Assembly (NCBI RefSeq): GCF_019355395.1 | Contig: NZ_CP048829.1 | Coordinates: forward strand, 620,001-684,000 | DNA: 64,000 bases | Direction of reading: 5' to 3' | Origin: Chordicoccus furentiruminis | GTDB taxonomy: Bacteria; Bacillota; Clostridia; Lachnospirales; Lachnospiraceae | Part shown: positions 16,179 through 25,434 of the stretch, piece by piece | Numbering within the stretch: the first letter of the stretch is position 1 | Layout of the letters: each line of letters begins with the position of its first letter | Position numbers and translations under genes: made by a program | The notes under the pieces: generated by a model | Seen by the model: the letters and a program-made list of their open reading frames with translations, nothing else | Databases searched by the model: none | What the model was told of the DNA's origin: nothing

Positions 16179-18161
16179 TCAGTTTCCAAATCCTCCGAAA
16201 ACCCCGTCGTCCCCGAAGAGATTTCCGTAATTCCCTTCAATCCGCCCGCTTTCCTCCGAGGAATCCGCCGACTCCGCGTCCGATGCTGACGAATCCGTCT
16301 GATCCGATCCGAGCGCTTCCTTCCGGCTTCCGAGCGTGACATCCACCGATACCTTGGTAAATCCGCTGCTGCCTTTAAGACGGCTCACCGAAAGCGAAAC
16401 GGTCTCGCCCGCCGCATAATACTTCAGCTCCTTCAGGAAGTCCTCGTTGCCCTTGACGGAATTTCCGTCGACGGCCGTGATCACGTCGCCTTCCTTAAGG
16501 CCCGCCTTGTCCGCAGGCCCTCCGGCTGTCACGCCGGAGACATACACGCCGGACGGGTATCCGCTGCTGGTCGCCGCGGACGGCACCGTCATCACGGTCA
16601 CGCCCAGATATCCCGCTTTGTCAGCGCTGACCGCCGTCCTTGCCTCCTTGCTTCCCAGTTTCTCCAGAATCGGCTCAGCCGTCGCCATCGGGATCGCATA
16701 GCCGACACCCTCGATGCTGGTATCCACCAGTTTCGCCTCGTTGATGCCGATCAGCTCTCCCTTCATGTTGAGCAAAGCGCCGCCGGAATTGCCCGGATTG
16801 ATGGAGGCGTCCGTCTGAATCATGGTCCGGACGGTGCCGTCGGAATCGGTCACCTGGCGTCCCAGCGCGCTGATAATGCCGCTCGAAACCGACTGACCGT
16901 ATCCAAGTGCGTTGCCGATCGCGACCACGGATTCGCCGACCTGGGTGGAATCGGAATCACCGACAGCGATAATCGAAATCTTCTTCTGCGTCTTCTTCGG
17001 AATGTCCGAAGAAGCGACCGCCACGATCGCAAGATCATTGTCGGCGTCCGCGCCCTTCAGCGTGCCTTCGACCGCCTCGTCGTCGCAGAATGTCACCGTG
17101 ATCTCGTCGCTGTCGCTGATCACATGGTTGTTCGTCGCGATCAGAAGCTCCTTGTCCGTCTTCCCGACGATGATGCCGCTGCCGGCGCTGACATCCTGAT
17201 ATTTTTCCGTCTGCCCGAACAGGTTCTCATACTCCTCCTCGGAGACGTTGGTGATGGAAACCATCGACGGCATCGCCTTGCTGACCACCTCGGGGACCGT
17301 CAGATCCTTCTCACTGGCGTTCCCGCTGCCGATCTGCATATCGCCTGCGGCTTTCTCAGCATCCGAAGCCGCGGATTCCGCCGGCTCCGCGCTGTCGGAA
17401 GATGCGGATTCCGCCGTGGACAAAGCGCTCTCCGTCTTTGAGGCGCTGTCCGTTCCGGCTTCAGATGCAGCCGCTTCCTCCGACGAGGACGCGGCATTGT
17501 CAGACGACGCTGACGACTCGCTGTTTCCGATCACAATGCCGGAAGAGGCTCCGCTGTCCGTACCGCCTGAGCTTCCGTCCTTCAGCCGTGTCCGGGAGAC
17601 GCCCAGTGCCACCGCCGCGACGGCCAGCACCAGCGCGACGAAGAGGCCGACCGCCATCAGAACAGTCCGCATCCGGGAATGCCGGCGGGGGTCCTTCGGC
17701 TCACCGCCGTTCCGCGGCCCGCGCCCGCCTCCGTTTCCTCCGTCTCCGCCGGACGGTTCGGGCGTCTGGAACCGGTACGCGTCGTAGCGGCTGGTATAGG
17801 GTCTATCCGCCCGGCTGCTCTCGTCCGAAGTCACTGACGCGCCGTCCGCAGCTTTCTCTCCGTCCGGTTCCGGCACAGCGGATCCGACAGCGGCAGATGA
17901 CCCGGATGCTTTGTTATCCTCCCGGGAAGAACCGTCCGCCGGGGCGGATGTCTCCGGCTTTTTATTCTCATTTTCCGTGCCGGTCCTGTCTTCCCGGGCG
18001 GGTCCGTCCGCCGGGATGTATTTCTCCCAGGGCTTCGTCACTCCCTGATCCTTCGCCGGAATCTCCGGCTTCTCTCCCGTTTCCGCCGCGGGCGCTCCGG
18101 CTGAGCCTTCCGTCTTCCGGTCATTGACGTCGTCATAAAAGTCCTTCGTTGTTCTGTCCAT
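16179..18161 (-). CDS. Membrane-anchored HtrA/DegP-type serine protease with PDZ domain
   Basis: A 660-residue S1C protease predicted to degrade misfolded proteins outside the membrane. Residues 1-163 are a polar, disordered cytosolic tail; one transmembrane helix spans 164-188; residues 195-280 form a Ser/Ala/Asp/Glu-rich linker. The trypsin-like domain (about 285-505) keeps the triad His346 (TNNHVI), Asp376 (DNDLAIV) and Ser459 (INPGNSGGAL). A PDZ domain (about 515-610) has GYLGV and AGLKEGDVI. A Ser/Asp-rich tail ends the protein. It stands alone between two terminator regions. The long tails at both ends are unusual and could be regulatory; the family call is secure, the exact ortholog is not. 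Confidence 0.93.
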   Translation of the reverse strand: MDRTTKDFYDDVNDRKTEGSAGAPAAETGEKPEIPAKDQGVTKPWEKYIPADGPAREDRTGTENENKKPETSAPADGSSREDNKASGSSAAVGSAVPEPDGEKAADGASVTSDESSRADRPYTSRYDAYRFQTPEPSGGDGGNGGGRGPRNGGEPKDPRRHSRMRTVLMAVGLFVALVLAVAAVALGVSRTRLKDGSSGGTDSGASSGIVIGNSESSASSDNAASSSEEAAASEAGTDSASKTESALSTAESASSDSAEPAESAASDAEKAAGDMQIGSGNASEKDLTVPEVVSKAMPSMVSITNVSEEEYENLFGQTEKYQDVSAGSGIIVGKTDKELLIATNNHVISDSDEITVTFCDDEAVEGTLKGADADNDLAIVAVASSDIPKKTQKKISIIAVGDSDSTQVGESVVAIGNALGYGQSVSSGIISALGRQVTDSDGTVRTMIQTDASINPGNSGGALLNMKGELIGINEAKLVDTSIEGVGYAIPMATAEPILEKLGSKEARTAVSADKAGYLGVTVMTVPSAATSSGYPSGVYVSGVTAGGPADKAGLKEGDVITAVDGNSVKGNEDFLKELKYYAAGETVSLSVSRLKGSSGFTKVSVDVTLGSRKEALGSDQTDSSASDAESADSSEESGRIEGNYGNLFGDDGVFGGFGN

Positions 18162-18352
18162 TTATCTCTTCCTCTTTTCAGCCGTCCACCCCTCTGTCCG
18201 CCGATACGCCGCCGGAAGGAACGGTCCGTTGATCGTTCACATCAGACCGTATACCTGTAAGACAGGCCGTCTGTCTGATTACAGAAGTAGGATAATCAAT
18301 ATTTGTGATGATTATGTGATGGTACGGCTGTGAAAAAGTGAACAGATCTTTT
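18162..18352. other. Intergenic region upstream of the htrA-like gene
   Basis: This 191-base gap is AT-rich around 18290-18330. No terminator for the upstream glycosyltransferase and no promoter with good boxes at 16-18 base spacing could be supported. The htrA ribosome site (AAGAGGAAGAG) lies at its end. Confidence 0.5.
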
Positions 18353-19306
18353 TCAGGATCTTCCCGCGTCCTCCCTTCTTTTCGCCATTCTGTCCCAGAA
18401 GACCGGGTTCATCGAACACCGGCGGACGAGACGGGCCGGCAGGCGCTGATAGGAACATCCCAGCCGGAAGCCGGCCAGCCGGAACGCGCACTGCAGCCAG
18501 AAGCCCGGCAGAAGATAACCCCGGTGCACGCGGATCAGACGCCGTGAGACATAGCGGACAAGCCGTCCGCCCTCCGATACCGACGGAACATGGGCAAAGA
18601 TTTCCGGGTGCATGGCCTGCGACACGCCGTTGTCGAAATTCCGGCGAAACTGCTGGCGGTTGGTATAATTATGAGAATGATAGACCTCCGCCTCCGCCGC
18701 ATAGGCAATCCGGAATCCCAGCGCGATGAGGCGTCCCGCGTAGATCATGTCTTCATTGAAGATGGCCGGTACGGAAAAGCCCTTCAGCTTCCGGAATGTT
18801 TCCCCGTCATACGCGGCGCAGACATTCGAGCAGAAAAACGTCTTGACGCCGAACCGGCTGAGATCCTCCGCGCCTCGCACATGTGACTCCGGCGGATAAT
18901 TAAAGGAACGAACGAAGCCCTCCGGTATCCGGCAGTCCGCCTTCGGAAGCTGTCTCGCGTAACACGCCTTCACCACCGGATCCTCGAAGGGTTCCAGCAG
19001 ATGAAGGATCAGATGTTCGTCCGCAGGCACCGCGTCCTGCGTCATGAAGATCAGATAGTCGGCGTCAGAGAAGCCGGCACCCATATTTCTCGTGCCGGCA
19101 TGATCGAACTGCCTTCTGGTGATATGAAACACTTCTGCATTGCCGATGCCTTCAACGAGCGAGTCGTCCCACCCGCTCTCCTCCGTGTTGACGATGAGGA
19201 TATGAGACACAGGATATGACTGCTTCGACAGTCTTTTTATCAGATCCCGGAAGGATCTGTCCGGATAAAAGGACGGAATAATCACGTCCACGGTAGCCAG
19301 CCCCAT
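18353..19306 (-). CDS. GT2 family glycosyltransferase, rhamnosyltransferase-like
   Basis: A 317-residue cytosolic GT-A enzyme. It opens VDVIIPSFYPDRSFRDLIKRL, typical of family 2, and has a metal-binding position in FMTQDAVPAD in place of the usual DxD. The later DMIYAGRLIALGFRIAYAAEAEVYHSH segment (about 205-235) carries the catalytic Asp and closing His of rhamnosyltransferase-like GT2 enzymes. The acceptor and sugar are unknown; rhamnose is likely because dTDP-rhamnose genes lie upstream. It follows the LCP gene by 11 bases and is the last gene of the unit that begins with the sugar-phosphate transferase. Confidence 0.85.
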   Translation of the reverse strand: MGLATVDVIIPSFYPDRSFRDLIKRLSKQSYPVSHILIVNTEESGWDDSLVEGIGNAEVFHITRRQFDHAGTRNMGAGFSDADYLIFMTQDAVPADEHLILHLLEPFEDPVVKACYARQLPKADCRIPEGFVRSFNYPPESHVRGAEDLSRFGVKTFFCSNVCAAYDGETFRKLKGFSVPAIFNEDMIYAGRLIALGFRIAYAAEAEVYHSHNYTNRQQFRRNFDNGVSQAMHPEIFAHVPSVSEGGRLVRYVSRRLIRVHRGYLLPGFWLQCAFRLAGFRLGCSYQRLPARLVRRCSMNPVFWDRMAKRREDAGRS

Positions 19307-19317
19307 ATTGAAACGCC

Positions 19318-20997
19318 TTACTTTACCACGTCGGCTTCGCCGCCGGACGCGCCGATGACACTGTTCTTCTTCGCCAGATCCCGGTTCGACTCGGTCAGAT
19401 TGGACAGTGTCTGAATATCTTCGCTGTACAGCTGAACCGTCGAGCTCACCTGATAGTCCTGTTCGTCGAACAGGAACTCATGCAGTTCCTTCACATTGTC
19501 CGCCAGCGTGACCGGCACGACGCAGTCAAGCGCGTTCGTCCCCACGACCACCTTTTTCTCCAGATGCTCGAACGGGAACCCGGTCGTCTTCTCGATCTCG
19601 CCGCCGAACAGCGTCGTCGCCATCTGAATGATCTCAGCCGCCGAGAAGGACGTCTTGCAGTAGGGGAAGACGTCGTTGATCATCGCGTTGACGGTCGTCA
19701 GTCCCCTGGACTTGGCTTTGTCGACGATTTTATTGATGACGACCCGCTGACGCTGGGTGCGCTTCATGTCATTGCCGGTCGTATAGCGGATCCGGGCATA
19801 CGAAACCGCCTGCACGCCGTTCAGATGATAGTTGGCCGCCTCCTCCGACGGTTCGATCGGCGTATAGGAAAGGCCGGTGGCCTTGGAGGTCTCAACACAG
19901 TAATTGTTCATATGAACGACTTCCTGCTTTGTCATCCAGACATCGATGCCGTCGAGGTCGTCCACCAGCTTCGCCACTGCGTTGAAATCCACCACGACAT
20001 AGTCATGGATGTTCAGATCAAGGTTCTTGTTGAGCATCGAAAGAAGCTGCTTCGCGCTGCCGTTCTGATAAGCGGCGTTCGCCTTGTCGTAGTTTCCTTC
20101 CGCCTTCGTCTCGCCCAGCTGGTAGTTCTCCACTTTGGTGACCGCGCTGTCGCTGGTGCTGAAGCTGTCGTTGTTATTGTAGAGATCGTCCACGTTCACC
20201 GAGGACGAGCCGTCGTTTTCATCATCGCCGCTGTCGTAATAGCTGCTGCTTGTGCCTCCGTTGTCATAATAACTGCTGCTTCTGCCGCCGTTGTCGACAT
20301 AGCCGCTTCCGCCGCCATTGTCATCATCGCCGCCGTTGTCGTAGTCGCTGCTGCTTCCGCCGCCGTTATCGTCATCGCCGCCGTCGTCGTAGTTGCCGCC
20401 ATCGTCGCCGCCATCGTCGCCGCCATCGCCGCCGTCATCGACGACATCACCGCCGGTGTCTCCGCCGTTGTCGTAGTCGCCGCCATCGCCGCCGTCATCG
20501 ACGATGTCGCCCAGATCATCGCTGTCTCCCTGCTTGACGTTATAGGTCAGGTTTTTCCCGATGTTCAGCAGCGTGTCACGGTACAGAGAGACCATGCGGA
20601 TCTTGCCCGTGGCGTTATTGATGCTCGCGATGATCATCGTGTCGCTGTTCGCGTAATCGATCTCCTTGCTGTCGCGGGTATCGATGCCGACGAGCGCGAT
20701 GTTGGTGTATCCCTTCAGCTTCTCGGAAGAAGCTACCTCGCTGTTCTCCTCCGCCGCGTCCGCGTCAAAGTTCGGGTCCGGAGTTGCTGCCGCAGAGGCA
20801 CCGCCGGTCACCGTACCGCCGCCGGTTGTCACCGTACCGGCCGTCCCCGCCGAACCGATGCCGCCGAGCCCCGCGTTCAGACGGGCAAACAAAAAGATGC
20901 CGGCCGCCAGCACGACAAGCGCAATGATCTCGATCACGAAGATCACCAGCGGTGCTTTTTTCTTTTTCCTTTTCCTGTTTCTTCCCGAATCAGACAT
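19318..20997 (-). CDS. LytR-CpsA-Psr (LCP) family wall-polymer ligase with Asp/Gly-rich insertion
   Basis: A 559-residue protein. LCP enzymes move lipid-linked polysaccharides onto peptidoglycan at the outer face of the membrane. A Lys/Arg-rich start and one transmembrane helix (about 15-40) anchor it. The LCP domain starts near residue 97 (YTNIALVGIDTRDS, SDTMIIASIN, SLYRDT) and resumes near 303 with KANAAYQNG, then HDYVVVDFNAVAKLVDDLDGIDV and the Arg-rich VSYARIRYTTGND...RTQRQR. Between these parts, residues about 157-270 are nearly all Asp, Gly, Asn, Ser and Tyr in short repeats. Ordinary LCP domains have only a short loop there. It follows the sugar transferase by 16 bases, which fits its role as final ligase for the polymer. 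Confidence 0.93.
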   Translation of the reverse strand: MSDSGRNRKRKKKKAPLVIFVIEIIALVVLAAGIFLFARLNAGLGGIGSAGTAGTVTTGGGTVTGGASAAATPDPNFDADAAEENSEVASSEKLKGYTNIALVGIDTRDSKEIDYANSDTMIIASINNATGKIRMVSLYRDTLLNIGKNLTYNVKQGDSDDLGDIVDDGGDGGDYDNGGDTGGDVVDDGGDGGDDGGDDGGNYDDGGDDDNGGGSSSDYDNGGDDDNGGGSGYVDNGGRSSSYYDNGGTSSSYYDSGDDENDGSSSVNVDDLYNNNDSFSTSDSAVTKVENYQLGETKAEGNYDKANAAYQNGSAKQLLSMLNKNLDLNIHDYVVVDFNAVAKLVDDLDGIDVWMTKQEVVHMNNYCVETSKATGLSYTPIEPSEEAANYHLNGVQAVSYARIRYTTGNDMKRTQRQRVVINKIVDKAKSRGLTTVNAMINDVFPYCKTSFSAAEIIQMATTLFGGEIEKTTGFPFEHLEKKVVVGTNALDCVVPVTLADNVKELHEFLFDEQDYQVSSTVQLYSEDIQTLSNLTESNRDLAKKNSVIGASGGEADVVK

Positions 20998-21013
20998 GCT
21001 TCATTCCTCGATT

Positions 21014-22420
21014 TCAATACGCGTTTTTGTTGACAAATCCCCGGAAAACCGTGAGGAACAGGATCTTGACATCCAGTCCCAGCGTCCAGTTTTCTATATA
21101 ATAAAGATCGTAATCGATCCGTTTGCGAATGGATGTGTCGCCGCGGTAGCCATGAACCTGGGCCCATCCCGTCATACCGGGACGGACCTGATGCTTTACC
21201 ATGTACCGCGGGATCTCTTCCTGAAATTTCTCAACAAAATACGGTCTCTCAGGGCGCGGTCCGACCAGCGACATGTCCCCCTTCAGGACGTTGAACAGCT
21301 GCGGGAGCTCATCAATGCTGGTCTTCCGCATAAAACGGCCGACACGCGTCACCCTCGGATCGTCCCGGGTCGTCCACTTCCTTTTTTCCGACCGGTTGTC
21401 CTGCACCACCATGGAACGGAACTTATACATCATGAAAGGCTTGTTGTGAAGGCCCACCCGTTCCTGCCGGAAGATGACAGGTCCCGGCGAAGTCGTCCGG
21501 ATCAGGATGGCAAACAGGAGCATCAGCGGCGAGAAGACGGCGATGCAGACGAGACTCCCGATGATATCCAGGAGACGCTTGATCATCGCGGGAAATGCAT
21601 TTGACAGCGGGACGTACCGGATATTGATCACCGGCAGTCCGAGAATGTCCTCGGTATACGGTCTGGTCGGGATAATGTTGTAGTAGTCCGGGACGAGTTT
21701 CGTATGCACACCGGACTTTTCGCAGAGCGCCACGATCGCCTCCAGCCGGTAGTACTCGGAAAGGCCGAGTGTGATCGTGATCTCATCCAGGTGATTTTCC
21801 GGGAGGATGATCATCAGATTGTCAATCCGGCCCAGCACACGGATCCCCTTGTACTCGGTGCCCGCCTCGGCCCGGTCGTCAAGAATGCCCCGGATATTGT
21901 AACCCCACTGTGGATTTGCCAGCACCCGGTCGATATACTCCTCCGCCGCACGCCCGTAGCCTACCAGCAGCACATTCTTCATGAAGCGCCCGTGACGGCG
22001 CATCCGCTTCACGATCCCCCAGATACCGAACCGGACCGCGATGTCCGCGGCTGCATTGCACACGAAAAAGACAAAGATCATGGTCCGTGACCAGTCATCC
22101 AGATGCATCGTGAACAGCGCCACGATGAAGACCAGATAACCGATGATATTGGCCGTGATCACATTGCCGATTTCCACGCGGCGGCCCTTCATCCGGTTCA
22201 CCGCGTACAGATTGCACGCCCAGTAGAGAATCAGCATCACCGGGATGATGAACGGCAGGGCCATCATATAGACCCGGTAAGGCACCGATTCGATTGAATG
22301 ATCGGAAAACAGATGGCTGCGGAACTTCAGATACCATGCCAGCCAGTAAGTCAGCGCCATGACGGCGGCATCCACGAGAGCCAGGAGTCTGTTCAGATAC
22401 CTCTGATTTTCTTCTATCAA
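21014..22420 (-). CDS. Polyprenyl-phosphate sugar-1-phosphate transferase (WcaJ/CpsE type)
   Basis: A 468-residue membrane enzyme that starts polymer synthesis by moving a hexose-1-phosphate from UDP-sugar to undecaprenyl phosphate. Four N-terminal membrane segments (about 10-120) and a soluble Rossmann-like CoA-binding-type domain ([15 protein letters not shown]) come first. A further helix ([16 protein letters not shown]) leads into the catalytic bacterial sugar transferase domain: [44 protein letters not shown]. The start is TTG, seven bases after GAGGA. A promoter directly upstream makes this the first gene of a three-gene unit. The sugar is not fixed by sequence; glucose or galactose are the usual substrates. 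Confidence 0.93.
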   Translation of the reverse strand: MIEENQRYLNRLLALVDAAVMALTYWLAWYLKFRSHLFSDHSIESVPYRVYMMALPFIIPVMLILYWACNLYAVNRMKGRRVEIGNVITANIIGYLVFIVALFTMHLDDWSRTMIFVFFVCNAAADIAVRFGIWGIVKRMRRHGRFMKNVLLVGYGRAAEEYIDRVLANPQWGYNIRGILDDRAEAGTEYKGIRVLGRIDNLMIILPENHLDEITITLGLSEYYRLEAIVALCEKSGVHTKLVPDYYNIIPTRPYTEDILGLPVINIRYVPLSNAFPAMIKRLLDIIGSLVCIAVFSPLMLLFAILIRTTSPGPVIFRQERVGLHNKPFMMYKFRSMVVQDNRSEKRKWTTRDDPRVTRVGRFMRKTSIDELPQLFNVLKGDMSLVGPRPERPYFVEKFQEEIPRYMVKHQVRPGMTGWAQVHGYRGDTSIRKRIDYDLYYIENWTLGLDVKILFLTVFRGFVNKNAY

Positions 22421-22459
22421 CTTCTCATTCCTCGCGCTTCCGCTCGCTTACAATGCTTA

Positions 22460-22488
22460 AATATACTATAAGCCCCGCGACATGGCAA
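22460..22488 (-). promoter_or_regulatory. Promoter of the sugar transferase-LCP-GT2 unit
   Basis: On the minus strand TTGCCA (22483-22488) and TATATT (22460-22465) are 17 bases apart, about 40 bases before the TTG start. It lies in the 86-base gap after the preceding glycosyltransferase, so these genes can be expressed apart from the rfb operon. Confidence 0.65.
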
Positions 22489-22506
22489 GAAAATTCAGCC
22501 GCCGTT

Positions 22507-23484
22507 TCACCTGCCGGTGAAGCGCCGCACGATATTGACCCAGAGTTCGAGCTGAATCGCAAGATAGACCGGCAGCCGGTCCGGGCGGAAGCGGACGCGC
22601 CGTCCCTCCGCCGCCCCCTTCCGGGCGAGGAAAAAGCCGCCGGCCAGTCCGCGGATGTACTCGCGCCCATATCCACGGCGTGCAAAGAACACCGCCTTTG
22701 CCGCGAATCCCGGTATCAGAAAAGGCAGATTGATCAGGATCTGAAGCGGCGGCATGTTCTTCGCGATGAGATAGATGCTGTTGCGCGACGAGTTCTTCAC
22801 CTTGAAAAGATTGTAGATCGAGCCGCTGGAGGCGCTGCCCACATGGAGCACCCTCGCCGACGGGACAAACTCATTCCGATACCCGGAGAGACGGGCCCGC
22901 CATCCGATGTCGGTGTCCTCAAGATAAGCGAAATGGTGCTCGTCAAAGAGGCCCACTTTCTTCAGATACGCCGTCCGGTAGACGGCCGCTCCCGCGCAGG
23001 CGGCGAAAATCCGGCAGGGCTTTTGATATCGGGTTTCCGGCCGGCCTTTCCCCCGGGCGAAAGCCCAGCCCAGCGCGCAGTAGAGATCGCCGGCGTCGTC
23101 GATCCGGGACGGGTCGTCCATCCGAAGCATCTTCGCCTGAGCGGAAAAAAGCCGCGGATCCCGCTCCATCGCATCCATGAGTCCGGCGATGCAGCCCGGC
23201 TCCGCTTTCGTGTCATTGTTGAGGAGAAACACATAATCCATGTCGGAAGCGGATCTGATCCCTGTGTTCACCGCACCGCAGAAACCGGTGTTCTCCGGCA
23301 GAGCGATCCGCTCCGTCTCCGGGAATTCCCTCCTGAGATACGCCACGCTGCCGTCCGATGAGCCGTTGTCCACGACGATGATCCGGTCCGGCTTCCGCGT
23401 CTGGCCGCGGATCGCGCGGAGACAGTCTCCCAGATACTTTCTTCCATTATAATTGGGAATCACCACCGCGATCGTCGATGCCAT
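22507..23484 (-). CDS. GT2 family glycosyltransferase, WbbL-like
   Basis: A 325-residue enzyme starting IAVVIPNYNGRKYLGDCL with VDNGSSDGS and the DxD-equivalent FLLNNDTKAEPG. The region LEDTDIGWRARLSGYRNEFVPSARVLHVG matches the WbbL/RfbN rhamnosyltransferase group. A hydrophobic stretch near residue 250 (LQILINLPFLIPGFAAKAVFFA) may attach it to the membrane. It is the last gene of the rfb/ABC-exporter operon, 99 bases after the 604-residue GT2. Transfer of rhamnose from dTDP-rhamnose to the lipid-linked primer or chain is a reasonable guess from the neighbours, not shown by the sequence. Confidence 0.85.
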   Translation of the reverse strand: MASTIAVVIPNYNGRKYLGDCLRAIRGQTRKPDRIIVVDNGSSDGSVAYLRREFPETERIALPENTGFCGAVNTGIRSASDMDYVFLLNNDTKAEPGCIAGLMDAMERDPRLFSAQAKMLRMDDPSRIDDAGDLYCALGWAFARGKGRPETRYQKPCRIFAACAGAAVYRTAYLKKVGLFDEHHFAYLEDTDIGWRARLSGYRNEFVPSARVLHVGSASSGSIYNLFKVKNSSRNSIYLIAKNMPPLQILINLPFLIPGFAAKAVFFARRGYGREYIRGLAGGFFLARKGAAEGRRVRFRPDRLPVYLAIQLELWVNIVRRFTGR

Positions 23485-23583
23485 CAGACTCTCTCCCGCC
23501 TTCGCCGGCCTTCCTTATCATTCCGCAGCCGGCGGAACTGGTCCGCCGGTCCGACGCTCCTTCGGGCGCGCGGCCGGACGCTC

Positions 23584-25398
23584 TCAGACCCGGAGCGAAT
23601 AGTTCCATTTTTTCAGCGACAGATTCGGATTGTACATCGGGTCTCCCTCCTTCAGCACATCCTCCCAGTTCTCGCGGAAGGTCTCGATCTCTCCCTGAAA
23701 ACGCCGGACCTTCTCCTCCGAATCCTCCGGACCCCTCGAAAGCGACTCGTCATGGTACAGTTCCGCGTAAGGATCGTAGACGATCCGGTACCCGGAGCGT
23801 CCGATTCTGAGGCAGAGGTCCACGTCGTTGAACGCGACGGCCAGCGCCGTGCTGAAGCCGCCCACCTTCTCGAACGCCTCCCGCTTCACCATCATGCAGG
23901 CGGCCGTCACCGCGCTCAGGTCCTGCATAATCGCCGATTTATGCAGATAACCGCTCCGTCCGCGGGGCAGTCCCACGAACATCGAGCCCGCGATGCCGCC
24001 CATTCCGACCACCACGCCGGCGCTCTGAATCCGGTTGTCCGGATAGTAGAGACGGGCTCCGACCGCTCCCACGTCCTCCCGCTGACAGACGCCCAGCATC
24101 TCCGTCAGCCAGTCGCGGCTGATCGTACCCCTCACGTCATTGTTCAGAAGAAGCAGGTAGTCGCCGGCGGCGAACCGCTCGCCGTAATTGTTGATGGCGG
24201 AGTAATTGAAGCCTTTCTTCCAGCGGACCAGCCTGACCTCCGGACGGGCGGCCAGCTCCCGGTAATACTCGAAGGCTGCTCTTTCGGTGCTGTTGTTCTC
24301 AATCACGATGATCTCGAGCCGCGGATAGCCCGTATCGAGCAGCGAATCGATGCATGCCCGCAGCGACTCCGTCTGATCCCGGTTCGGAATCAGAACGGAA
24401 ACCAACGGTTCGCCTTTCACCGGATACCGCACCCGGTAGAAGCCGAAATCAGGAAGCATCTCCACGACGCCGTCCGTTCCCGTCCGTTCGAGATGATGCT
24501 CAATGGCGCGCCGTCCCGCCTCATAGGCGTACTGCTTGCTCATCGGATTGTCGGCTGTGGAAGCCGAATGCGTCCGCCAGTGATACAGCACCCGCGGCAC
24601 TCGCGCGATCCGGGCGGCCTTCTCCGCGCAGCGGAAGATGAAGTCGTAGTCCTGCGCGCCGTTCATCGTCTCGTCAAAGGGTCCTGCCTGATCCGCGAGC
24701 TTCCGGCTCACCACGAGAAAATGCGTGATGTAGTTGTTGGAGCGAAGCAGGTCCAGATTGAATTCCGGCTTGAAATTGGGCTGGAAATGCTTCCCCCCGT
24801 CCTCCGTGATCTTGTCCTCGTCCGTGTACAGCATGTCGGCGTGACGGAGGCTGATCGCCGAAGCGATCTCATAGAGGGCGTCCGGCTCCAGCAGGTCGTC
24901 ATGATCCAGAAAGGCAATGTACTCGCCCCGGGACGCCCCGACCGCCCGGTTGGTGTTGCCGGCGATGCCTTCATTCTTCTCAAGCGGGATATACCGGATC
25001 CGGCTGTCCCGGGCCATCCACTCCGCCGTCACCTCGCGGACGCTGCGCCGCTTCTTCCCCGTCTCCTCCGACTCATCGGAAGCGCCGGCGTCCGCGATCA
25101 CCAGCTCCCACTCCGCATAGCTCTGATCCGTGACCGACTCGATCATCTGCCGGAGAAATATTTCCGGCGTATGGAAGGCCGGCACGACAATCGAAATAAG
25201 CGGCCTCTCCTTCGGCGGATGGTTTCTCTGCCTCAGCAGCTCCGTGTCCTTCGCCCGGCGCTCCTCGAACCACGGCCCGTAGGGCACGTCCTCGGGTTCC
25301 AGCCGGTCCATGAGGTGGTTCATGAACTCCTTCGTCCCGAAATGCCGCCAGTATTTCCATGCTTTTCTGATCTTGTATGGTGTGATCGGCAGCTGCAT
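23584..25398 (-). CDS. Tandem-domain GT2 glycosyltransferase (604 residues)
   Basis: This protein has two GT2 domains in one chain. The first starts near residue 67 (ISIVVPAFHTPEIFLRQM) with the metal motif FLDHDDLLEPDALYE; the second begins LVSVLIPNRDQTESLRAC with LLLNNDVRG. It ends GDPMYNPNLSLKKWNYSLRV, a tail shared with the other two tandem GT2 enzymes in this operon, so the three are paralogs. Unlike them it has only a short, about 65-residue leader and no beta domains. Tandem GT2 enzymes often add two different linkages in turn and so build a repeating unit. The ATG lies nine bases after GGGAGGA. Confidence 0.9.
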   Translation of the reverse strand: MQLPITPYKIRKAWKYWRHFGTKEFMNHLMDRLEPEDVPYGPWFEERRAKDTELLRQRNHPPKERPLISIVVPAFHTPEIFLRQMIESVTDQSYAEWELVIADAGASDESEETGKKRRSVREVTAEWMARDSRIRYIPLEKNEGIAGNTNRAVGASRGEYIAFLDHDDLLEPDALYEIASAISLRHADMLYTDEDKITEDGGKHFQPNFKPEFNLDLLRSNNYITHFLVVSRKLADQAGPFDETMNGAQDYDFIFRCAEKAARIARVPRVLYHWRTHSASTADNPMSKQYAYEAGRRAIEHHLERTGTDGVVEMLPDFGFYRVRYPVKGEPLVSVLIPNRDQTESLRACIDSLLDTGYPRLEIIVIENNSTERAAFEYYRELAARPEVRLVRWKKGFNYSAINNYGERFAAGDYLLLLNNDVRGTISRDWLTEMLGVCQREDVGAVGARLYYPDNRIQSAGVVVGMGGIAGSMFVGLPRGRSGYLHKSAIMQDLSAVTAACMMVKREAFEKVGGFSTALAVAFNDVDLCLRIGRSGYRIVYDPYAELYHDESLSRGPEDSEEKVRRFQGEIETFRENWEDVLKEGDPMYNPNLSLKKWNYSLRV

Positions 25399-25434
25399 GC
25401 ACGTATCCTCCCGCGTCTCCTTCGCCCTTCCGGA

